From CAYWNA01 sp964459305 (GTDB lineage Bacteria > Planctomycetota > Planctomycetia > Pirellulales > Pirellulaceae): 12,428 nt of DNA. This document shows positions 6,966 to 12,428 of this stretch, piece by piece. The notes under the pieces are model-generated. The model did no database searches, was not told where the DNA came from, and saw nothing but the letters and a program-made list of their open reading frames with translations. The translations under genes and the position numbers were made by a program. Every line of letters starts with the position of its first letter. Position 1 is the stretch's first letter. The DNA lies in the NCBI GenBank assembly GCA_964459305.1, contig CAYWNA010000337.1, forward strand, positions 1-12,428. The letters run 5' to 3'.

Positions 6966-7892
6966 ATGGTGAACATGTCGCAACGCATTTCCGGCGTTCT
7001 GCCGGTTGTCCACACGCCGTTTCTGGAAGACGAGTCGATCGACTACGAAAGCCTTGCGCCGCAGATCGAGTGGGCCTTCGCGCAAGGAGCCGACGGCTAC
7101 TGCACGGGCATGGTATCCGAGCTGTTGCGACTGACTACCGAGGAACGCATCGAGCTAAACGGAACACTAGCAGAAGTGAACGCCGGGCGCGGTGTCTTCA
7201 TCGCCGGTGTGGGCGCCGAGAGCACGCGGCAATCGCTCCAGTACGCCCAAGCTGCGGAAGACTCCGGGTGCGATGCGATCATGGCCATCCCGCCTATTTC
7301 CACGGCGTTACCGCCCAGCGAGTTAATGCGTTACTTCAGCACGCTGGCCAAACATGTCGACTTGCCGCTTGTGGTCCAAGATGCCTCATCCTACGTCGGC
7401 CAGCCAATTCCATTGGACGTTTGCATCAAGCTGCTAGATGAGTTCGGGCCGGACAAAATCCTGTTCAAGCCCGAGGCGGCTCCGGTCGGTCCAAACCTCT
7501 CCTCGCTGCGCGATTCGACCGGGGGACAAGTTCGCATTTTCGATGGTTCCGGCGGGATCTCCCTGGTGGATTGCTACCGGCGCGGAATTGTGGGCACGAT
7601 GCCGGGGATGGAATTCCTGTCGGCGATCGTCGCGTTATGGAAGGCACTGGAGCGTGGCGACGAACGCGCGACCTACGAACTGTACCTGCCAATCTGCGCC
7701 CTGGTCAGCCTTCAACTCCAGGCCGGCCTGGACGGGTTTCTTGCCATCGAAAAGTACATTCTCGCAAAACGAGGCCTGTTTGCCACCGACGCACGTCGCA
7801 AACCGCACGCCTGGGACATGGACGAAGAGACGCGTCTCGAGTTGGAGCGTTTGCTCGCCCAGCTCGATTCGGCTCTCTCGGCGGTAGCATGA
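6966..7892 (+). CDS. Dihydrodipicolinate synthase/N-acetylneuraminate lyase family protein
   Basis: This is a protein of up to 308 residues, a class I aldolase or dehydratase with a TIM barrel. The Schiff-base Lys is K168 in ILFKPEA. The GTTGE-type loop is changed to GMVSE (48-52). The position of the catalytic Tyr of DapA (ILYNVPSRTG) is occupied by Q138 in VVQDASSYVG. It is therefore unlikely to be a true DapA. It resembles the family members with a QD motif that act on other 2-keto acids. Given the dehydratase gene 249 bases upstream, cleavage or dehydration of a 2-keto-3-deoxy sugar acid is the best guess. The start may be ATG 6966 or ATG 6975. GGAAGAA (6959-6965) is too close to the first and nine bases from the second, so 6975 is likelier. 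No signal peptide is present. The gene ends facing the minus-strand flotillin remnant. Confidence 0.88.
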   Translation: MVNMSQRISGVLPVVHTPFLEDESIDYESLAPQIEWAFAQGADGYCTGMVSELLRLTTEERIELNGTLAEVNAGRGVFIAGVGAESTRQSLQYAQAAEDSGCDAIMAIPPISTALPPSELMRYFSTLAKHVDLPLVVQDASSYVGQPIPLDVCIKLLDEFGPDKILFKPEAAPVGPNLSSLRDSTGGQVRIFDGSGGISLVDCYRRGIVGTMPGMEFLSAIVALWKALERGDERATYELYLPICALVSLQLQAGLDGFLAIEKYILAKRGLFATDARRKPHAWDMDEETRLELERLLAQLDSALSAVA

Positions 7893-7939
7893 CCACATGG
7901 AACCGAGGGGCTCTGACCGGACCCGTCGCTGTTTTCAAT

Positions 7940-7967
7940 AATTGCGGACTTCGCGAAGTCCGCAATT
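7940..7967. repeat. Perfect 28-base palindrome between convergent genes
   Basis: The half-site AATTGCGGACTTCG is followed directly by its exact reverse complement with no loop. It lies 48 bases past the stop of the lyase gene and between two convergent genes. It could act as a bidirectional transcription stop, although neither side has a convincing run of T, or as a member of the repeat population seen elsewhere in the window. Confidence 0.8.
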
Positions 7968-7976
7968 CTCAGCGAC

Positions 7977-8117
7977 CCTCAGAGCGTGTCTTCAAATTGT
8001 GGACTGGGGAGGGCGAGGCTCCTGCCGAGCCGTCGAAATGGCCGGAAGACCGGCTCAGCCGGAGCTTCGCCCTCCCAGATCGTGCCCCTCACAGGATTTT
8101 GAAGACACGCTCTCAGG
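7977..8117. repeat. MITE-like 141-base element with terminal inverted repeats and GGGAGGGCGAGGCTCC core
   Basis: Terminal inverted repeats at 7977-7998 and 8096-8117 match at 20 of 22 positions (CAGAGCGTGTCTTCAAA core). Inside them, 8007-8076 is a second member of the GGGAGGGCGAGGCTCC family seen at 2393-2444; its 25-base outer arms pair with three mismatches. Nested palindromes bounded by longer terminal repeats suggest a small non-autonomous transposable element, or a repeat that has inserted into another. No transposase is present in the window. Confidence 0.8.
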
Positions 8118-8162
8118 GCACGACGATCTCGTCATGCCCCGCTTTTTGTCTGAATTGCAGTG

Positions 8163-9065
8163 CTATTGATCCGCCCCACCCGCGGTTTCTTCCGAGGTGG
8201 TTTGTCGGGGCTGGGCGATGGCTTCTGACTGCGGCGTGCCGTCGGGTTCGCCGGCGAATTTGACTAGCGATTCGGGCAGTTCGACGCCGCCGATGTCTTT
8301 CATTACTTGCATCATCGGGGGTAGCGTTTTCGCCAAGCCGTTGAGGAAATTGGCCGTCGCGTTGCGGCCGTCTTGCCCGCCGCTGTCCCAGACCACGACT
8401 TTGTCGAACTTGATGTTCGAGATGGCCCGGCTGGATGCGTCGGCCAGATCGTCCAGGTGTTCGAGCATGAGCAGTTGGAAGGCGTCGTGCGATCCGCCAC
8501 AGGCTTCTACGATCCGTTGCAGACCTTCGCCCTTCTTGGCCAGGATTTCGTACTGGCCGCGGGCTTCGGCTTCCAGCTTCATGAAGATGGCGTCGGCCTC
8601 GGCCCTGGCCTGCAAGCGGCGTGTTTCGGCCGCTGCCTCGGCTTCGACGATCCGTTTCGCCTTTTCGGCCTTGGCGGGCGCTTCGAGCTTGGCCCGCTGT
8701 TCCGCTTCGGCGCGTTCCGCTTCGGCCAGCGCTGCTTTGGCCATGGCGTGGTTTTGCACTTCCAGCACCGCGGCTTCGGCTTGGCGTTTGCGGCCTTCCC
8801 CCATCTCGTAGGATTCCGCTTTTTTGACGAGTAACTCGGCGTTAGATGCCGCGACCGTGGCCTGGGCCAGATTCTCGCCGGCGATGGGCGCCGCATCGGC
8901 ATCGGCCACCTGGACTCGCATTTGCTGTTCGGCCTGTTTCACTTGCGATTCCCGCTCGAACGATGCCTGCTTTTCGCCGACGACCTGCTCCTTTTCCAGC
9001 GACGCCACGCGAACCGCCTGGTCTCGCTCGGCGGAGCGCGTGCCGATGGCCTGCTCCTTGCGAAT
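8163..9065 (-). pseudogene. Flotillin-like protein, 5'-truncated (SPFH domain missing)
   Basis: The frame encodes only the C-terminal half of a flotillin, a membrane-scaffold protein. Visible are the long Ala/Glu/Lys/Arg coiled coil with many EA repeats (ALEVQN-like segment, KLEAPAKAEKAKRIVEAEAAAE), then EILAKKGEGLQRIVEACGG, FQLLMLEHLDDLA, and SNIKFDKVVVWDSGGQ, and the tail PPMMQVMKDIGG. Homology continues upstream of the first possible start (GTG 9008) through RKEQAIGTRSAERDQAVRVA to a stop at 9066-9068. The N-terminal membrane anchor and SPFH domain, several hundred residues in intact homologues, are absent, and no ribosome binding site or ATG precedes the frame. The GGDEF gene ends 64 bases further upstream, so there is no room for the missing part. 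A deletion or rearrangement is the simplest reading; a functional short form begun at GTG 9008 (281 residues) is possible. Codon bias at third positions is still strong, so any break looks recent. Confidence 0.8.
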
Positions 9066-9131
9066 TCAGCTACCATGGAGCCCGCCGTAGATTCTAGCCG
9101 CGCACTCGGTGATGGGGAGACGCATCCTCAG

Positions 9132-10721
9132 TTAAGGGCTGCTCTCGTATCCCTGGGCGACCAGTTCGAGCGATAGCGACTTTCCTCCAACCATCCTGGC
9201 AAGGGCAACTTGGCCGCCACCGTCGCGTTTGGCCTTGTACATGGCGCGGTCGGACTCCTTGAGGATGTGTTTGGCGGCGACGCGGTCCTTTTCACTGGGC
9301 GTGTAGAACAACGCCCCGACACTGCTCGAAATCGTGACGGATGCATCGGTTCCAAGTCTCGCTTCCGAAATCCGTTCGCGAATTCGTTCTGCGATCCGCA
9401 ACAGCACGCGCTCGTTCATATCGACAAGAACAACCAAGAACTCGTCGCCGCCGAATCGAATGACGAAATCGCTGTTGCGAACCGAAGATTTCAAGACCTC
9501 CGCTACCGTGCAGAGGGCCTGATCGCCCACCGTGTGTCCGCAGGTGTCGTTCAATTGCTTAAAGCTGTCGAGGTCCAGGAACAAGAACCCCAGCGACCAT
9601 CCGCCGTCTTGGCAGCGGCTGAGTTCCCTGTCGAGCAGACTGTCCATGAAGCCGCGGTTGTAGGCTCCCGTCAACGCGTCGCGAAATGCAGAATCGCGGA
9701 TCTCCTCGGATTCTCTTTGAGCGAGTCGCAGTTTGTCTTTCGCCGTGGCTGCCTGGCGGTAGGCAACGATCGTGTCCATCTGGCTCTGCAATGCGATGTC
9801 AGCGAGTGTCGCCTGAGCCTTTTCGAGAATCCCATCCAGTGGAGGCGACTCGCCAATGTCGATCGCAAGCGAAGCCGCGAGTTCTCTGACGCGGACGTCG
9901 AGATCGGACAGCGTCTCAACGATCTCGTCCGGACGGAATCCGAAAAGCAGAGTAAGCAGCCGGTCAATGTCGCCGCGGTCGGCACGCGGCGAGCGAACGA
10001 CGGATTCTAGATAGTCCGAACACTGCGCCGCGACCACCAGAGCCGCATTCAAGGGAGGCCGTGTTTCGTCGGTCGAGGCGAGAATCTCGTTCGTGCTTAG
10101 ATGATGCGTGGCGATTGCGTCGAGCAACACGGGTTCAAGATTCCATTTCCGGCACAGTTCCACGCTCACGTCCACATGCGTGAAGCCAAACGAATCTAAC
10201 TCCAGCTCCAACGTCGAACGTTGATCGTCGGCTTGGAGAACCGCGGAGCAGTACTCAGCCGAAAGGGTGCTTAGCATGGCCAGACGGCCAATATCCTGCA
10301 AAAGGCCGGCCAGAAACCAAGTGGCCGAATCCTGCGTCGAATCGCGAAATGCGAGTGCTTCAGCCATCGATGCCTGGGCGACGGAGCCTCGCCAGATCTG
10401 CTGATACCGGCGACGGAGCGACTCCCACCGGCCACCCCGGTGACCGGCGAGCGAAAAGCTCAGGACCAGCGTCCGGACGAGCCTCGCGCCAAGTATCGGA
10501 ACCGCCGCCTCGATCGACGACACGCGCGTACGCAGCCCAAACAGCGCCGAATTGGTGGTCTTCAGAATCCTGCCGCTAACCGCAGCGTCGGTCTTGATCG
10601 TTTCGATGATCTGGGGAAAATCAGGCTCCTCCGCTCGAGCCAGTTCCACAATCTTGATCGCAATTTCCGGCAGACTCGGAAGCTGGTCCGAGGCCAGTAC
10701 CTGCCCCAATGAATGTTGCAT
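9132..10721 (-). CDS. HDOD domain and GGDEF domain protein (probable diguanylate cyclase)
   Basis: This is a 529-residue cytosolic signalling protein with two domains. Residues about 10-210 are an HDOD output domain (LPSLPEIAIKIVELA, then IIETIKTDAAVSGRILKTTNSA, then LLQDIGRLAML). A helical linker follows. Residues about 348-505 are a GGDEF domain, beginning DALTGAYNRG, with LFLDLDSFKQLND (metal and base binding) and an intact GGDEF at 424-428. An RNSD at 415-418 in the proper place is the inhibitory c-di-GMP-binding I-site (RxxD). It should therefore make cyclic di-GMP from two GTP and be feedback inhibited. It has no transmembrane segment or receiver domain, so the input signal presumably comes through the HDOD part. 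The ATG at 10721 has only a weak AAGAG nearby. It lies 133 bases downstream of ilvD on the same strand, and its tail is followed by the truncated flotillin. Confidence 0.93.
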   Translation of the reverse strand: MQHSLGQVLASDQLPSLPEIAIKIVELARAEEPDFPQIIETIKTDAAVSGRILKTTNSALFGLRTRVSSIEAAVPILGARLVRTLVLSFSLAGHRGGRWESLRRRYQQIWRGSVAQASMAEALAFRDSTQDSATWFLAGLLQDIGRLAMLSTLSAEYCSAVLQADDQRSTLELELDSFGFTHVDVSVELCRKWNLEPVLLDAIATHHLSTNEILASTDETRPPLNAALVVAAQCSDYLESVVRSPRADRGDIDRLLTLLFGFRPDEIVETLSDLDVRVRELAASLAIDIGESPPLDGILEKAQATLADIALQSQMDTIVAYRQAATAKDKLRLAQRESEEIRDSAFRDALTGAYNRGFMDSLLDRELSRCQDGGWSLGFLFLDLDSFKQLNDTCGHTVGDQALCTVAEVLKSSVRNSDFVIRFGGDEFLVVLVDMNERVLLRIAERIRERISEARLGTDASVTISSSVGALFYTPSEKDRVAAKHILKESDRAMYKAKRDGGGQVALARMVGGKSLSLELVAQGYESSP

Positions 10722-10854
10722 GCTCTTGGCTACCCGCTTGAAGGACTCGTAGTTTTGAATGCGGAAAGTCGCCGTGTTCTCCGAACTCGGTGTGTTTCCT
10801 CACCGACCTCGGAGAGGACGGCGACAAACGCGCCAATGATTTCTCGGCCGATCC

Positions 10855-12428
10855 CTACCACTCGAGCACGGCACCGGTGCTGGCGCTGGTGGCCAGCGCG
10901 GCGTACTTGGCCAGATTGCCGGTCTTGTATCTCGGCTCCGGCGGGGTCCATTGTTCACGTCGTTCGGCCAACTCCACGTCCGAGACGTCCACGTTCAACT
11001 TCCGGCCGGTAATATCGATTTGAATGACGTCGCCATCCTTGAGCAGACCGATCGTGCCGCCGGCGGCCGCCTCGGGGCTGACGTGACCGATGCACGCGCC
11101 GGCTGTGCCCCCGCTGAACCGGCCGTCGGTGATCAAGGCCACGGTCTTGGCCAGATTGGGAAGGGCTTTGATATAGCTGGTCGGGGCAAGCATCTCCTGC
11201 ATGCCCGGTCCGCCCTTGGGCCCTTCGTAGCGGATCACGACAACGTCGCCGGAATTCACTTTGCCGCCCAGGATTCCTTCGCAGGCTTCTTCTTGGTTTT
11301 CAAAAATGACGGCTGGGCCCGTGTGCTGCAGCATCTCGGGATCAACGCCGGCGGTCTTCACGACAGCCCCCTCCTCGGCTAGGTTGCCGTACAGAATGCT
11401 CAGGCCACCTTCGGCCGAGTAAGCACTCTCGACCGTTCGGATGCAGTCCGCGGGATCAAACTCGTTCCTTTGAAGGACGGTCTGCACGGGAGCACCGCCC
11501 TCGACCGCGTTGTCCGTATAGACACTCAGTTTACTCCGCTTGGTCGTGCTCAATCCATCCAGCCGAATCGTGTCGCCGCGTACACGGATGTCGTGCTCCT
11601 GGATGTTTTCGGCAATCGTCTTGCCAGTGACTGTCAGCGCGTCCTCGCGGACCAGTCCGGGCTTGCCGCGGATCAACTCGCCCAGAATCGTCATGATCCC
11701 GCCGGCGGCGTGTACGTCTTCGACGTGATAGATCCGTCCGCCCTTGCCTGCCGACGGTGCGACTTTGCAGATGTTCGGCGTGTCGCCCGACAGGTTGTCA
11801 ATGTCCTTCACCGTGAACTCGACACCCGCCTCTCTCGCGATCGCCAGGATATGCAGCACCGTGTTCGTCGACCCGCCCATGGCCATGTCCAGGATCATGG
11901 AATTGTCGAAGGCCTTGCGCGTCATGACATCGCGCGGCTTGGGGCCGTCGGCCACGGCCATTTCGACGATCCGCTTGGCCGCCGCCGCGTAGAGTTTCGT
12001 GCGATCCTCGCTGGTGGCCAACGTGGTCCCGTTGCCCGGCAGCGCGATGCCCAGCGCCTCGGCCAGACAGTTCATGCTGTTTGCGGTGAACATACCCGAG
12101 CAGCTACCGCATGTCGGGCATGCGTGGTTTTCGATGTCGGTCAGCTCCTGGTCGTCCATGCGCCCGGCGGTGTGCTGGCTGACGGCGTAAAACGCATCAA
12201 CCAAATCGACCGTCTTGCCGGCGGGCGTCCTTCCCGCCTCCATTGGTCCGCCGCTGACGAAAACCGTTGGGATGTTACAGCGGGCGGCAGCCATCATCAT
12301 GCCGGGAACGATTTTGTCGCAGTTTGGGATGCAGATCATCGCGTCGAACCGATGTGCTTCGATCATCGATTCCACACAGTCGGCAATCAACTCGCGGCTG
12401 GGCAGCGAGAACTTCATCCCGCCATGCC
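10855..12428 (-). CDS. ilvD: Dihydroxy-acid dehydratase, 5' end outside the window
   Basis: The frame stays open to the window edge, so the ATG at 12417 is internal and the true start lies beyond 12428. The visible 524 or so codons cover nearly all of a protein that is usually about 560 residues. The enzyme converts 2,3-dihydroxy-isovalerate and its homologue to the 2-keto acids of valine and isoleucine synthesis. Fe-S ligands are seen in IPNCDK and in CPTCGSCSGMF; the first cysteine region of the family (near GVCDG) is just outside. Other signatures are MAMGGSTNTVLH, YEGPKGGPGMQEMLAP, ITDGRFSGGT and GHVSPEAA. It ends with the stop at 10855-10857. The HDOD-GGDEF gene follows on the same strand after 133 bases. 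No terminator is evident in that gap. Nothing is odd about the sequence, and I see no other branched-chain amino acid genes in the window. Confidence 0.97.
   Translation of the reverse strand, partial: HGGMKFSLPSRELIADCVESMIEAHRFDAMICIPNCDKIVPGMMMAAARCNIPTVFVSGGPMEAGRTPAGKTVDLVDAFYAVSQHTAGRMDDQELTDIENHACPTCGSCSGMFTANSMNCLAEALGIALPGNGTTLATSEDRTKLYAAAAKRIVEMAVADGPKPRDVMTRKAFDNSMILDMAMGGSTNTVLHILAIAREAGVEFTVKDIDNLSGDTPNICKVAPSAGKGGRIYHVEDVHAAGGIMTILGELIRGKPGLVREDALTVTGKTIAENIQEHDIRVRGDTIRLDGLSTTKRSKLSVYTDNAVEGGAPVQTVLQRNEFDPADCIRTVESAYSAEGGLSILYGNLAEEGAVVKTAGVDPEMLQHTGPAVIFENQEEACEGILGGKVNSGDVVVIRYEGPKGGPGMQEMLAPTSYIKALPNLAKTVALITDGRFSGGTAGACIGHVSPEAAAGGTIGLLKDGDVIQIDITGRKLNVDVSDVELAERREQWTPPEPRYKTGNLAKYAALATSASTGAVLEW

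Noticed and set aside
7940..7967. Perfect palindrome considered as an operator for a dimeric regulator
   Set aside because: It lies downstream of both convergent genes and not at a promoter, and no regulator gene is nearby; a repeat or terminator role fits better.
8197..8834. Plus-strand open frames of 204 and 153 codons over the flotillin remnant
   Set aside because: They are low-complexity Ser/Ala or Phe/Gly products that mirror the Glu/Ala coiled coil of the flotillin frame; they are shadows.
9062..9067. EcoRI site GAATTC exactly at the flotillin break, suggesting a cloning chimera
   Set aside because: The same hexamer occurs at several other places in the window, within intact genes, so its presence here is weak evidence; the chimera option is kept only as an alternative in the flotillin finding.
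10722..10854. Gap between ilvD and the GGDEF gene considered for a small gene or terminator
   Set aside because: No strong hairpin followed by T residues and no convincing small open frame with a ribosome binding site was found.

Overview
The window looks like a chromosomal stretch from a planctomycete-type bacterium (Pirellulales-like is my best guess). The grounds are the gene families present and the GC-rich coding sequence. In addition, nearly every gap between genes holds a nested palindromic repeat of kinds I remember from planctomycete genomes. No alignment was run, so the taxonomy is an inference. I see no rRNA, tRNA, CRISPR array, transposase or phage gene.

Layout. Positions 1-3553 carry three minus-strand genes: a DUF362 protein with a Cys-rich tail (78-1310), a small secreted Arg-rich protein with four 11-residue repeats (1681-2034), and a radical SAM protein (2675-3553). 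Positions 3807-7892 carry three plus-strand genes read away from the radical SAM gene: a ceramidase-fold hydrolase (3807-5282), an acid-sugar dehydratase of the galactonate dehydratase type (5538-6716), and a dihydrodipicolinate-synthase-family lyase (6966-7892). Positions 8163-12428 carry minus-strand genes that converge on these: ilvD (10855 to beyond the window edge), an HDOD-GGDEF signalling protein (9132-10721), and a flotillin lacking its SPFH domain (8163-9065), which is probably a broken gene.

How the genes work together. The plus-strand trio reads like a small catabolic module. A hydrolase could release a sugar acid or lactone, the enolase-superfamily dehydratase would make a 2-keto-3-deoxy acid, and the class I lyase would cleave or dehydrate it. 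Two of the three enzymes depart from their textbook active sites. The ceramidase-like protein has Gly where the catalytic Ser should be and has no signal peptide. The lyase keeps its Schiff-base Lys but has Gln at the catalytic Tyr position. The dehydratase has all five expected catalytic residues at the spacing I recall for E. coli DgoD. The 250-base gaps between the three genes are filled with repeats, so a single operon is plausible but not shown.

The most notable points are this trio, the beheaded flotillin, the hendecad repeats in the small secreted protein, and the density and variety of the palindromic intergenic elements.
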